Positions 1-8,583 are shown, counted from the stretch's first letter. The stretch: DNA of 64,000 nucleotides from Planococcus sp. MSAK28401 (GCF_018283455.1 NZ_JAAMTH010000010.1:20723-84722); one strand, 5' to 3'. Program-made: numbers and translations. Notes: generated by a model not told the origin, from the sequence alone.

Positions 1-97
1 AATATTCCGTCTCTTCTATTACTTTTTAAATTTAACATAAATTTTATTCAAATATTTGGAATTTTTATTTCGAGAAATAAAAACCTTTAGGGGAAGT

Positions 98-129
98 GAA
101 TGTAACTTAACTGCACTTAAGTTACATTC
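98..129. repeat. perfect inverted repeat, possible operator
   Basis: Two perfectly complementary 13-base arms (98-110 and 117-129) are separated by 6 bases. No T-tract follows either side, so an operator or a scar of a past insertion fits better than a terminator. It lies upstream of no gene visible in this window. Confidence 0.45.
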
Positions 130-172
130 GGTTCCGTTAATCTCAAAGGTGAAAATCGATGTGTACGAGCGA

Positions 173-202
173 AAAAAGATCATCAATGCAGATGATCTTT
201 TT
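173..202. terminator. rho-independent terminator for the YrvL-like gene
   Basis: A perfect 12-bp stem (173-184 with 191-202) with a 6-base loop carries A-rich and T-rich flanks, so it could work in both directions. It sits 25 bases past the stop codon of the minus-strand gene ending at 227. Confidence 0.7.
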
Positions 203-226
203 CTTTTCCCTAATTTTACCATGAAA

Positions 227-703
227 TCACTGTTCTACTTCATAATCATCTAGTAACGAAAAGTAAATTAAATACATGATTACAAAAGAGATAAGTGATC
301 CAACCAGTGATAAGTCAATTCTTGAGAAAAAATTATCGAGTAATATTTTAAATAGATATGCAGCAATAACTGTTTGGATTCCATAATTTAAAAGCATATT
401 ACCTCTTGATATAGCTAATTTCTTCTTCTTTTTATAAATTATTACTTTAGATACTAAATCTAAAATAAGTGTAATAACGTACATGACGAAAATTAAAAAA
501 GTGAAATACGTTATATTTCCCATGAAGCTATCGCCAGTGGTGACATTAATTAAATTTAATTCCTCCAACACCTCATATAAACCGTAGATGGCAAAAAAGG
601 GCAACACTACAAAGCCTGCTGTTATAAGTAAAATTACAACTACAACAGTAGTTACAGCTAGTATCCCTATCTTATCCCTGTTTTTACTTTTGAACTTTGA
701 CAA
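227..703 (-). CDS. YrvL-like four-helix membrane protein
   Basis: This 158-residue protein begins with a basic stretch (MSKFKSKNRDK) and has four hydrophobic segments near residues 12-38, 62-84, 103-122 and 128-150, with a lysine-rich loop between the second and third. Size and topology resemble Bacillus YrvL, a small membrane regulatory protein; that match is from memory of the family and is tentative. The start is TTG at 701-703, chosen because AGGAGG lies 8 bases upstream. A small frame upstream (684-842) ends 20 bases inside this gene, so the two may be translationally coupled. Function unknown. Confidence 0.55.
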   Translation of the reverse strand: MSKFKSKNRDKIGILAVTTVVVVILLITAGFVVLPFFAIYGLYEVLEELNLINVTTGDSFMGNITYFTFLIFVMYVITLILDLVSKVIIYKKKKKLAISRGNMLLNYGIQTVIAAYLFKILLDNFFSRIDLSLVGSLISFVIMYLIYFSLLDDYEVEQ

Positions 704-842
704 AAAATTCCTCCTGTTTTTCTAAATACAGCTTTTTATCTCTTCCAAATTCGTTTCTAAAAGCTTCGAACATCTTTTCTAGAGTGAACACCGTATCAGG
801 CTCGCTTTCTTGCTTCTGTGAGGACAATTCTAACGATTCCAA
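684..842 (-). CDS. small unknown ORF coupled to the YrvL-like gene
   Basis: An open frame of 52 codons runs from TTG at 840-842 to TAA at 684-686. It reads roughly LESLELSSQKQ, then an amphipathic charged region with MFEAFRNEFGR and ends in KQEEFFVKVQK. It fills the space between the frameshifted gene at 855-1390 and the membrane protein and overlaps the latter's start by 20 bases. It is in frame with the gene ending at 855, directly after that gene's stop, so it could be the former C-terminus of that gene instead. No ribosome site is obvious. I recognise no family. Confidence 0.3.
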   Translation of the reverse strand: MESLELSSQKQESEPDTVFTLEKMFEAFRNEFGRDKKLYLEKQEEFFVKVQK

Positions 843-854
843 CGCGTTATCTTC

Positions 855-1390
855 TTAATCACCAACAAAATATAACATTTGACCAGAAATAGCATAAAAA
901 AGTGGATCTTGTATTGTCGCTTCATACTCAATTAAAATATGAACCTTAAATTTTTCTTTGACCGAAATTTTCCAACTAGCTATTTCCTTATCATTCTCAT
1001 AAAACTTTACACAATCAAGGATTTCTTTTTTTGTTGTTATATGTATATCATTTCCGTTTATTTCGTAAATGGGACTAATAATATCGATTCCTTTTTGTCT
1101 GGCAATTAGTTTTACTTCATTATATTGACCACCCAAAATGAAAATTGGTAGTCCGAACGCTTCATTATGTAGTTTTTTTTATGTGCCTCTATAATCTTCT
1201 CGCCATTTTCATTAAATGCTCGATGATTGGAAAGGAATTTATTTTCGCCAACCCACATATCGAATAGCCTGTGAAATATAGTTTTAAAATGTCTTTCTAT
1301 ATATCCAAAGTTAACGTTTTCTACATCAGAAATGTTAATCCGAGCAGTACTAGATTTCATATATGGTCCTTGATAGGTATAAGACCTCAC
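855..1390 (-). pseudogene. unknown protein gene, frameshifted at an A-run
   Basis: Two overlapping frames give one protein of about 178 residues if a single-base change is allowed in the eight-base A/T homopolymer near 1172-1179. The first frame starts at GTG 1388-1390 behind GGGGG and reads MRSYTYQGPYMKSS...; after the run the correct frame continues ...LHNEAFGLPIFILGG and ends at 855. The mixed charge gives no signal peptide or membrane helix, and I do not recognise the family. Since the shift is in a homopolymer, it may be a sequencing error and the gene may be whole. Confidence 0.55.
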
Positions 1391-1667
1391 TTTAAATCCC
1401 CCAACGTTGAATTACTGATTTTATAAATTTTCACCAATTACTTAGTAACTTGCTTTATCGAAATTCTTCGTCTCTCTCGAATATTGCACGTTTACAAATT
1501 TAAGAGTTATCATTTTGCAGCCATGCTCAAATAAAGTCGTATTAGCATAAATCCAAAAAACTCTAACTGATGAAGGAATACTTAACTTCAGTAGCTATTG
1601 AATTAATATTAACATTAATTTCCACTATTTCAAAAGAGGCTTGACTGAGGTTATCTCGAAGTAAAAC

Positions 1668-1789
1668 CGTTCGTAAAAGTACACTTTTACGAACGCTTTG
1701 AAAACAGCTAAAAAAGGTCGAAAATAGCGTTCGTAAACGTATCAAAATACTTTACGAACGTTCGCGTATTTGCATACACTTTTACGAAC
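1668..1789. other. resolvase res site (three subsites)
   Basis: Three dyads built on the half-site CGTTCGTAAA lie directly upstream of the serine recombinase. Subsite I is a perfect 13-2-13 palindrome at 1668-1695, subsite II is at 1728-1760 and subsite III at about 1760-1789. Three subsites of about 28-34 bp with a longer gap between I and II is the classic res layout of Tn3/Tn552-type resolvases. Resolvase binding here would both resolve multimers or cointegrates and repress its own gene. The stretch 1391-1667 to the left shows no gene. Confidence 0.85.
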
Positions 1790-1799
1790 ACTTTTCAGG

Positions 1800-1805
1800 T
1801 ATAAT
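1800..1805 (+). promoter_or_regulatory. -10 element of the resolvase promoter
   Basis: TATAAT lies 31 bases before the resolvase start and 10 bases past res subsite III. A clear -35 is missing (CACTTT at 17-bp spacing), and any -35 would lie inside subsite III, which suggests autorepression. Confidence 0.55.
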
Positions 1806-1836
1806 GAGAAGAAAGAATCGTTTTTAGAGGTGAATT

Positions 1837-2445
1837 ATGGAACATCGAAAATTTGGTTACATACGCGTCAGCAGCAAAGATCAAAACGAAGGCCGTCAAT
1901 TGGAAGCCATGCGGAAAATGGGCATCAATGAACGGGACATTTATTTGGACAAGCAAAGTGGGAAGAATTTTGAACGCGTAAACTATCAATTACTGAAACG
2001 GGTTATTCGAAAAGGAGATATTTTATATATCCACTCGCTAGATCGGTTTGGCCGGAACAAAGAAGAGATTCTCCAGGAGTGGAATGACCTGACGAAAAAT
2101 ATTGAAGCGGATATTGTAGTGCTGGATATGCCGTTACTCGATACGACGCAATACAAAGACAGCATGGGGACATTTATTGCGGATTTGGTTTTGCAGATTC
2201 TTTCATGGATGGCAGAAGAGGAACGGGAACGCATCCGGAAACGGCAGCGAGAAGGAATCGATTTGGCGCTGCAAAATGGTATTCGTTTTGGTAGGTCCCC
2301 AGTTCTTGCTTCAGAGGAATTTAAAGTGGTATATAGAAAATGGAAAGCTGGAGAACTAACTGCAGTTGAAGCGATGAAAGAATTAAAAATTAAGAAAACG
2401 ACTTTCTATAAATTGGTGAGGAATTTTGAATCTGAAGTAAAATAA
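1837..2445 (+). CDS. serine recombinase / resolvase (TnpR/Bin family)
   Basis: This 202-residue site-specific recombinase has the catalytic motif YIRVSS at 8-13 (nucleophile Ser12), the conserved SLDRFGRN region around residue 69, and an E-helix ending in EEERERIRKRQREGI. A C-terminal DNA-binding helix-turn-helix lies in about residues 158-195. Full length matches small resolvases (about 180-210 residues). The ATG follows GAGGTG by 5 bases. The res site sits immediately upstream, as in transposon and plasmid resolvases. Its likely job is plasmid multimer or cointegrate resolution. No matching Tn3-type transposase is visible in the window. Confidence 0.93.
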   Translation: MEHRKFGYIRVSSKDQNEGRQLEAMRKMGINERDIYLDKQSGKNFERVNYQLLKRVIRKGDILYIHSLDRFGRNKEEILQEWNDLTKNIEADIVVLDMPLLDTTQYKDSMGTFIADLVLQILSWMAEEERERIRKRQREGIDLALQNGIRFGRSPVLASEEFKVVYRKWKAGELTAVEAMKELKIKKTTFYKLVRNFESEVK

Positions 2446-2491
2446 TGCTTTTCAATTAAGTGTATATTATATAGAAGGAACTCAAAAAAAA

Positions 2492-2591
2492 AGAGGCTTT
2501 CAGTAAATCGTGAACTGAACCCCGAATGGGTCACTTTATTAAAGTGTCTACCATTTGGGGTTCAGTTCAGTACGATTCTAAATAACCTCTA
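2492..2591. terminator. long palindrome, terminator between convergent genes
   Basis: Nested complementary arms (AGAGG...CCTCT outside; GAACTGAACCCC at 2512-2523 pairing with GGGGTTCAGTTC inside) form a long imperfect hairpin. On the minus strand it is followed by nine Ts, so it is a strong terminator for the S8 protease operon. It also follows the plus-strand resolvase. The arm tips resemble IS3/IS150-type terminal repeats, so it may be a relic of two insertion-sequence ends. Confidence 0.7.
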
Positions 2592-2623
2592 TATTTCTAA
2601 TTATAGTTATTTATATTTAAACT

Positions 2624-4861
2624 TTACTCAAACTCTATATCTTCATTTACTTTTTGGTTAATATCAAGTTTAACTTGAATATCAATTTCGTTGACGATCC
2701 ACCCATTTAAATAACAATTTTTTATAAATTCGTCAATTCTATTTACACCATTAATTTCTTTGATAGTTACTACCACACCAAAACGGAGGCCTACCCCATC
2801 CTCAGGATCCAATCTATTGCTTGTTTTAACTTCCATACCCCAGTTTTTAGTATCATAAGATTTTTTAGCCCCCATACGATCTTTAGGTTTTTCAGCAATG
2901 TATTTCACGTTATCCCATTTTCTGAAATTTGATCTAGCTTCAGATTCTAATAGAAAATAATTTTCTCTGTTTAAGTCTTCCTCTTGATTCTGCTTATCGC
3001 CTTTAATGTCATATATTTTTCCATCATTTTTGATTCTCCCAAAATGAATGTTCAACTCAGTATTTGTATAATCAACCCCTTGAGACCTATCACATACAGG
3101 AAAATAGCACATAGTTGCCCTTGCAATATATGGATATTTATCATCTTGTAAGGGAACTGGAAAACTATAGCTGTATGTGTTCCATTTTTCACTTATGTCA
3201 GTTACTAAAAACTTAATCTCATCGTCTTTTGTTCTAATAATGTCATTTATACTGATGGGCGCAATCCCATGCCCATACAAGGAAATTTCTTCTGGAGTAG
3301 GTTTATCTCTCCAACCTTTTGCAGCGTCAATAATCATTGCTTTAGCAATTTCTCTATTTAACGCCAGAACGTCAATAAGATAAGATAATTTTCGAGCAAT
3401 CCAAGGAGCCGCAAAAGAAGTACCTGCAACATTTGCTTCACCTAAAGGTTCGCAAACTTTAATATACTTTTCACTGCTTCCACCATAATAGCTAATATCT
3501 GGCTTTGCAAAGAATGATAAAGCTATACCTCTTCTTGCATATTTTGTAGATAGACCATTTTTAGATACAGAATTTACTACCATACTGTTAATTGAATCTG
3601 CGGGAGAACCTATTCTCTCTATATCTGCATTTGGTTTGTTCGTGCCAGCTATAACAAAAATAACATCATAATTATATTGAATTTGATCTAAAGCTGCTGC
3701 CTCTGCCGAAATAAAATTATCATTAATTTCTTGATTACTACCTAGCGAAATATTCCAAACTTTAATGTCCTTATTACTCATTACAATTTCTTTTATCTGT
3801 TTTGTAATTGTGAACGAGGAGAAATTTCTCCCTGCAGCAACCCCAAAATGTCGTACTTTAAATCTGCCGCAACCATCATCTAGCCAAGGATTTAATCGTG
3901 GACCATCTACAATAATAGAAGATACAGCCGTACCATGGTTATAATCTTTCTTTTCTTTCCGAATATTATCATCAACCATATCATGATATTCTACCCATTT
4001 ACTGAAATAGACTCGTTTATCAAATAAAGTATCAATTACTCCTATTGTTGGTTCTATATCAGGATCTGGAATATCCACTGTATCTAGCTGATAGTCTTCA
4101 ATAAAATCATCAGGAGACAATTCTGACAGATCTTCTGTTGCCATTGATACAAGATAAGGTGCTTTCTTATATAAAAGTTTTAACTCATCTTCATTCAAAA
4201 AGACAGTTTGATCGTTCAAGACTCTAGCTGATAAAATATCAATTCCTAACCTACTTAACAATTCTTTAGTATCAACATTAGTATCATACAGTGTAACTAT
4301 ACCTTCTTTAATCTGATCTGAAGATATATCTATTTCAAAATTATCAATATAGGAAACATCTGCTATTATCTGTTTAAATAACGATTTACTCAGCTTATAA
4401 TTACCAAGGGAAATACTATTCATTTTTTTATTATTCTCAAAGGCAACTTTGTCTATACTTCCTTTAAATACAGCGTCTAGAATAGTGCTTGCATCTTGAA
4501 GAAAACTAATGCTCTTTTCTAAATCATCCTCTTTAATGAAGTAGGTTATAATATGTTTAGTTTTGCTCTCATTAAATTTTGCACCAACGATTGCAAGGTT
4601 AGATTTTTTTCCCTCAAAGAGCCCCGCGATTCTATTACTTTTTGCTACAATTTTATTGTAGTGAACACTGATTAATACTCCATCAAAAGGTCTTTTTTCA
4701 TCCGACCAAAATTTAATGATTTTCGCTATTTTTGCTTGTAATTCAAATAGTTTTTCACTAGTAACTAATTCCTTGCTGTTCATACTAGCCCCGCCACCAT
4801 TACCTTTCTTAGCGGCCTGGACAAATCTTTTACCTCTCAGCTCCAATACATTATTAGGCAT
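2624..4861 (-). CDS. S8 subtilisin-like protease partnered with AAA+ ATPase
   Basis: The 745-residue protein has no signal peptide. Its N-terminal region of about 260 residues starts with a glycine-rich basic stretch (KKGNGGGAS). A subtilase core follows with all catalytic parts: Asp277 in IGVIDT, His309 in YNHGTAVSS, oxyanion Asn408 in IAGTN and Ser482 in GTSFAAP. A C-terminal domain of about 200 residues is unassigned. The protease is therefore probably active and cytoplasmic. Its ATG overlaps the ATPase stop codon (TAATG), so the two are made together. Protease-plus-ATPase pairs of this kind occur in bacterial conflict islands; that role here is inference. Substrate unknown. Confidence 0.88.
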   Translation of the reverse strand: MPNNVLELRGKRFVQAAKKGNGGGASMNSKELVTSEKLFELQAKIAKIIKFWSDEKRPFDGVLISVHYNKIVAKSNRIAGLFEGKKSNLAIVGAKFNESKTKHIITYFIKEDDLEKSISFLQDASTILDAVFKGSIDKVAFENNKKMNSISLGNYKLSKSLFKQIIADVSYIDNFEIDISSDQIKEGIVTLYDTNVDTKELLSRLGIDILSARVLNDQTVFLNEDELKLLYKKAPYLVSMATEDLSELSPDDFIEDYQLDTVDIPDPDIEPTIGVIDTLFDKRVYFSKWVEYHDMVDDNIRKEKKDYNHGTAVSSIIVDGPRLNPWLDDGCGRFKVRHFGVAAGRNFSSFTITKQIKEIVMSNKDIKVWNISLGSNQEINDNFISAEAAALDQIQYNYDVIFVIAGTNKPNADIERIGSPADSINSMVVNSVSKNGLSTKYARRGIALSFFAKPDISYYGGSSEKYIKVCEPLGEANVAGTSFAAPWIARKLSYLIDVLALNREIAKAMIIDAAKGWRDKPTPEEISLYGHGIAPISINDIIRTKDDEIKFLVTDISEKWNTYSYSFPVPLQDDKYPYIARATMCYFPVCDRSQGVDYTNTELNIHFGRIKNDGKIYDIKGDKQNQEEDLNRENYFLLESEARSNFRKWDNVKYIAEKPKDRMGAKKSYDTKNWGMEVKTSNRLDPEDGVGLRFGVVVTIKEINGVNRIDEFIKNCYLNGWIVNEIDIQVKLDINQKVNEDIEFE

Positions 4862-5919
4862 TAGTTATCTCCTTCGTTTAATTTTCTTGACACTGTACTC
4901 TTTGATTCTCCTGTTAGTTTCTCTATTTCTCTTATTGTGATTCCCTGCGCATATAGTTCTTTGATGCTTTTTTGTTCAAGATTTCCAATAAGGTTATTGT
5001 ACAACCTTTTCAAATAATCATAACTGTCATTCACATCACTAAAGGCCAGAGATGTCTTAATTACGTTTTTCAGCTCTCCTGGATATGGTAATTCATCTGA
5101 AATTCTTAATATTTTTTTGAACAATCTTACATCTTTTGAGATACCCTTAAAATTTTTCACGAACGCTGAAAAGTAAAATTCAGCAACTTCAATTAAGTCC
5201 TCTTTATCATATCTGTTAAAATTAATCACAGCATCAAAACGTCTGGACAGAGCTTTATCAAAGTTTTTGTATAAATTTGTTGTGGCAATTAATACAATCT
5301 CTTTATTTAAATCTGTTAATCTGTCTAATTCTCTCAATATTGATGACGTAACGCGCCCCATTTCGCGTACATCATTACTGTTAACCCTATCTAATGCAAT
5401 AACGTCTATTTCATCAAACAAAATAACAGCTTTTTCTGGGTAAGGTATTTTATTTATTTCACTAAACACACTGGCAATATTCTTATTTGTCTGGCCTAGC
5501 TTACTATCAATCAAATTATCAAAATCTATATAATATAAAGATCTATTAAGTAATCTAGCAACATGTTTAGCAGCCTCTGTCTTACCACTCCCCGGTAAAC
5601 CTTCAAATAAAAATTTGTTAATCCCAATATTATGATTAACAGCATTGATAATACCTTTTATATCATCGGTTATCTCGAAAGGCAGATTTAATGGAGCAAC
5701 ATTTTTTACATCCAGTGATTTTAAGAATTCGCTCTCAAAATCACTAGCTTGTGGAGAATACAAATTAGATTCTGTAATCAACCCCATTATATACTCTGCT
5801 AATTGATAGTCTCCGATACTATCGAAACTTCTCGCAATTTCTATAGCTTCATTCCTAAAGCTATTTTCATTTCTTTCCACGTGATATTTAATCAAGTTTA
5901 TTACATTTTGCTTTTTCAA
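4861..5919 (-). CDS. AAA+ ATPase with C-terminal helix-turn-helix
   Basis: The 352-residue protein is a CDC48/FtsH-like AAA module: Walker A GLPGSGKT at 107-114, Walker B VILFDEID at 165-172, sensor Asn215 in IATTN and arginine-finger-like RRFD at 226-229. About 90 helical residues precede it. The last 35 residues (YAQGITIREIEKL...KSTVSRKLNEG) form a resolvase-type helix-turn-helix, unusual for an unfoldase-like ATPase. The start is TTG at 5917-5919, set by GGGAGG 8 bases upstream. It is first in an operon with the S8 protease. It probably senses or remodels a target for the protease, and the HTH could bind the palindrome upstream (inference). Confidence 0.88.
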   Translation of the reverse strand: MKKQNVINLIKYHVERNENSFRNEAIEIARSFDSIGDYQLAEYIMGLITESNLYSPQASDFESEFLKSLDVKNVAPLNLPFEITDDIKGIINAVNHNIGINKFLFEGLPGSGKTEAAKHVARLLNRSLYYIDFDNLIDSKLGQTNKNIASVFSEINKIPYPEKAVILFDEIDVIALDRVNSNDVREMGRVTSSILRELDRLTDLNKEIVLIATTNLYKNFDKALSRRFDAVINFNRYDKEDLIEVAEFYFSAFVKNFKGISKDVRLFKKILRISDELPYPGELKNVIKTSLAFSDVNDSYDYLKRLYNNLIGNLEQKSIKELYAQGITIREIEKLTGESKSTVSRKLNEGDN

Positions 5920-5931
5920 AAATATCTACCT

Positions 5932-5967
5932 CCCATTTCTGGCGTATTTATTGTACCACGAAATGGG
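5932..5967 (-). promoter_or_regulatory. palindromic operator enclosing the -10 of the AAA/S8 operon
   Basis: Arms CCCATTTCTGG (5932-5942) and CCACGAAATGGG (5956-5967) are inverted copies differing by one missing base. Between them, at 5950-5955, the minus strand reads TACAAT, a good -10 for the operon. A weak -35 (ACAATT-like) would lie 17-18 bases further upstream. The right arm would overlap polymerase and the left arm abuts the ribosome site, so a protein bound here should block expression. Confidence 0.6.
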
Positions 5968-6203
5968 ACAAAAATTGTGTTTTTGGGACTTTATTTGAAT
6001 TTTTTAATATTAATTGTTAATACCATTCATACTGTCTAAAAGTAAACAGTATTGTTTGTACAGGAATGGACGAATTCCGGAAGAAGGATGATAAATTTTC
6101 TTCATGATCGATTAAATGTGGTTGAATGCTGTTTTTGGCAAGTAAAAAATGCAGTGAATGGCAGTTAAAAATGTCGCTTGCCAATGCACCTTTTTCTACT
6201 TGT

Positions 6204-6923
6204 TCAATTTTGCAGTAAAGACTCTTTCATCCGATGACTCGGTCCTTTAAATACGACCAGATGGGAATGGTGAATCAATCGATCAATCACAGCTTCAGTA
6301 AGAATGGGGTCACCGAAAACATGGTTCCACTCCCCAAACCGTAGGTTTGTAGTGATAATCAGGCTATTTCTTTCATAACACAGACTGATAACTTGGAAGA
6401 GAAGTTCGGCTCCTTGTTTATGCAAAGGGATGAAGCCCAGTTCGTCTAAGATCAGTAAATCCAGTTTTTCAAGCTGCTTATGGAATCGACCAATTGTCCC
6501 TTTTTCGTGGGCATCTAGGAGCCGATTGACCAAGTTTGCTACCGTAAAGAACTTGATATTTTTAGCGGATGACTGAATGGCATTCAGTCCAATCACTGTA
6601 GAAAGAAAGGTCTTCCCAGTGCCCACGCCTCCGTAAAATATCAGATTTTCTTTCTTCGATAGGAATTCTCCCTCTAAAAAATAGTTTCTCGTTAGTCCCT
6701 GGGTATAATCAATTTCATCCCATATGAAAGGTACCGATGGGACTTCTGGAAGCTGTGATTGACTAAGTAGGAGATTCGTTTTTCGTTCCTCTCGCTGCTG
6801 AATTTCTTGTTCCATCAGCTTGAGTAAGAACTCTTCATTCGAAGTAGCTTCTACCTCATGGTAATGCTGGCGAATCCAGCTCAACTTTAATCTCTTCGCA
6901 TATTCCTCAATCAGTGGTCCCAT
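6204..6923 (-). CDS. istB: IS21-family helper ATPase IstB
   Basis: The 239-residue AAA+ helper of IS21 transposition has Walker A YGGVGTGKT near residues 98-106 and Walker B LLILDELG near 153-160, followed by sensor motif ITTNLRFGEW. IstB forms an ATP-dependent filament on target DNA and recruits the transposase. Its ATG overlaps the istA stop (TAATG), with GGAGG inside the istA end, the normal IS21 arrangement. Length and motifs look intact. Confidence 0.95.
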   Translation of the reverse strand: MGPLIEEYAKRLKLSWIRQHYHEVEATSNEEFLLKLMEQEIQQREERKTNLLLSQSQLPEVPSVPFIWDEIDYTQGLTRNYFLEGEFLSKKENLIFYGGVGTGKTFLSTVIGLNAIQSSAKNIKFFTVANLVNRLLDAHEKGTIGRFHKQLEKLDLLILDELGFIPLHKQGAELLFQVISLCYERNSLIITTNLRFGEWNHVFGDPILTEAVIDRLIHHSHLVVFKGPSHRMKESLLQN

Positions 6924-8425
6924 TAAGAAGCACCTCCTTTGTCAAAGAGCTGATCGTAATTACTTGCGCCTCTTACAATTGCCGGCATGACAGGAACTGA
7001 ACCTTTACGAATCTCAATTTCTTTCCGCACGCCTCGCCCATTGATCAGTTGATAAAAGACCTGCTTAATTGAGTCAACCGAAGGATGGCCATATTCAGAT
7101 GCGAGGGAAAGTGCTTCTGTCGCAATGGAGAAATCATGCTCTTTTAACAACACCGATAGAAGCCGCAAGGCTTGTTGCTTTTCAGGGACTGTACAAGCTT
7201 CCAAGTATTGTTGCCAATTTTGCGGGAGCTGTTCATAGAAGTCGGTATACTTGATTGCCATTGGCCGTTTGGCCATTAAGTTTAAGTAAGGCTGCCATTC
7301 CATTGATTTTTTCTGGTCTCCGTAAATGCGTACATGGCTAATGATTAATTCTTTCTCCGGCGTCATGATGTCGATGCGGTTGTAGGAAATCTTGGCCAAC
7401 ACCTTGCCTTTCGCAAAGCGCGGGGAAGTGGAATAAAGGCGATTATCCACTTTTAGGTAGCCGTACTTATCGGGCTTTCCTGACTCATACCGCACACATT
7501 CAAAGACTTTTTCCGGCAGTTGGAACAGCGCTTCTTGGTCTTTCAGATAAAGTGCCGAAAGCTGTTCTTCCTTCACGTAATGCTTTCGGTCGCGATCTTC
7601 TTCGGCTAATTGCCAAAACGTACGATTCAGGCTTTCCAAATCGCTAAATGGCAATTCTGGCAATAAGAAATTGTTCCGCACGTACTTGACCATAGCTTCT
7701 ACATGTCCCTTTTCATTGCCACTCGCTGGATTACAGAATTCTGGGGTGAATCCATAATGGAAGACAAAGCGCTGAAATTCATCCGTTAAGACTCTTTCAC
7801 CATGAGGCAAGATTTTCTTTACCGCTGGCGTCAAATTATCAAAACGGATGGCCTTCGGGACACCGCCTATGTAATGGAAGATTCTTTTCAGCCCTTCCAG
7901 GAAACACTCTCGATTCTGGGATCGGAACACTTGAAAATAAAAGGTATTGCTATAGGGAAATGAAAGAACGAGATAGGGAAGATCGATGACCTCGCCATTA
8001 TGTATGAAGGGCGCTTCCCCAAAGTCCACTTGTGCTGTTCCTGGCTTAGCCTCCAACGGCAACGCCGATTCGGCAGCTTCCCCTAGCTCTTTTTTACGCC
8101 GGCTTACATAATCACGTACCGCACGGTACGATCCTTGAAAATTATGTTCCTTGACCAGTTGATCAAACATTCGCTTGGCAGTGCGTTGGAATTTCTTCTT
8201 TTTCTTTGAGTCGTCCAACAGCCACTGATCGATAATCGGTTTCGCAGCCCCCATCACTCTAGCTTTGCGACGCTGTATTTGCTTTGGTTCGTTCCAGTCT
8301 TCTTTATCTGCATATTTCTTAATCGTTCGGAAATCTAGTCCCATCTGATTCGCCACTTCCGAATATGTGCGCCTTTTCAGATTTACTTCTTGTCTGATAT
8401 AATTTACGTCAGTCACTGTTAACAC
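6923..8425 (-). CDS. istA: IS21-family transposase IstA
   Basis: The 500-residue DDE transposase has an N-terminal helix-turn-helix (TYSEVANQMGLDFRTIKKY), a retroviral-integrase-like core with Asp in AQVDFGEA, Asp in IRFDNLTPA and Glu in GNEKGHVEAM, and a C-terminal beta-barrel and tail. The start is GTG at 8423-8425 with GGGAGG 8 bases before it. It is translationally coupled to istB. No frameshift or stop is seen, so the element may be active. Confidence 0.95.
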   Translation of the reverse strand: MLTVTDVNYIRQEVNLKRRTYSEVANQMGLDFRTIKKYADKEDWNEPKQIQRRKARVMGAAKPIIDQWLLDDSKKKKKFQRTAKRMFDQLVKEHNFQGSYRAVRDYVSRRKKELGEAAESALPLEAKPGTAQVDFGEAPFIHNGEVIDLPYLVLSFPYSNTFYFQVFRSQNRECFLEGLKRIFHYIGGVPKAIRFDNLTPAVKKILPHGERVLTDEFQRFVFHYGFTPEFCNPASGNEKGHVEAMVKYVRNNFLLPELPFSDLESLNRTFWQLAEEDRDRKHYVKEEQLSALYLKDQEALFQLPEKVFECVRYESGKPDKYGYLKVDNRLYSTSPRFAKGKVLAKISYNRIDIMTPEKELIISHVRIYGDQKKSMEWQPYLNLMAKRPMAIKYTDFYEQLPQNWQQYLEACTVPEKQQALRLLSVLLKEHDFSIATEALSLASEYGHPSVDSIKQVFYQLINGRGVRKEIEIRKGSVPVMPAIVRGASNYDQLFDKGGAS

Positions 8426-8583
8426 TCCTTATACCTCCCTGTAATTGTTAGCCCAATCACAGAGAGTTTAAATGTATGGGATGCTGTTGACAAGTGACTT
8501 TTTTTGTTCAAATAGCCTCCAGTGAGGCTACATAAATTAACTGCCAAAGACTACATTTTTAGAATGCCATAAACATTGAATGC

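Larger units (their letters stand above)
6130..8575 (-). mobile_element. complete IS21-family element
   Basis: The ends can be placed from the sequence: the outer bases at 6130 and, inverted, at 8575 both read TGTTT-TGGCA and stay similar for about 48 bases, including a shared GGCAGTTAA block. The element is 2,446 bp and carries istA and istB. It is flanked by an exact 8-bp target duplication, TTGAATGC, at 6122-6129 and 8576-8583. An intact duplication implies simple transposition. It inserted upstream of the AAA/S8 operon, at least 160 bp from its promoter. Confidence 0.9.
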
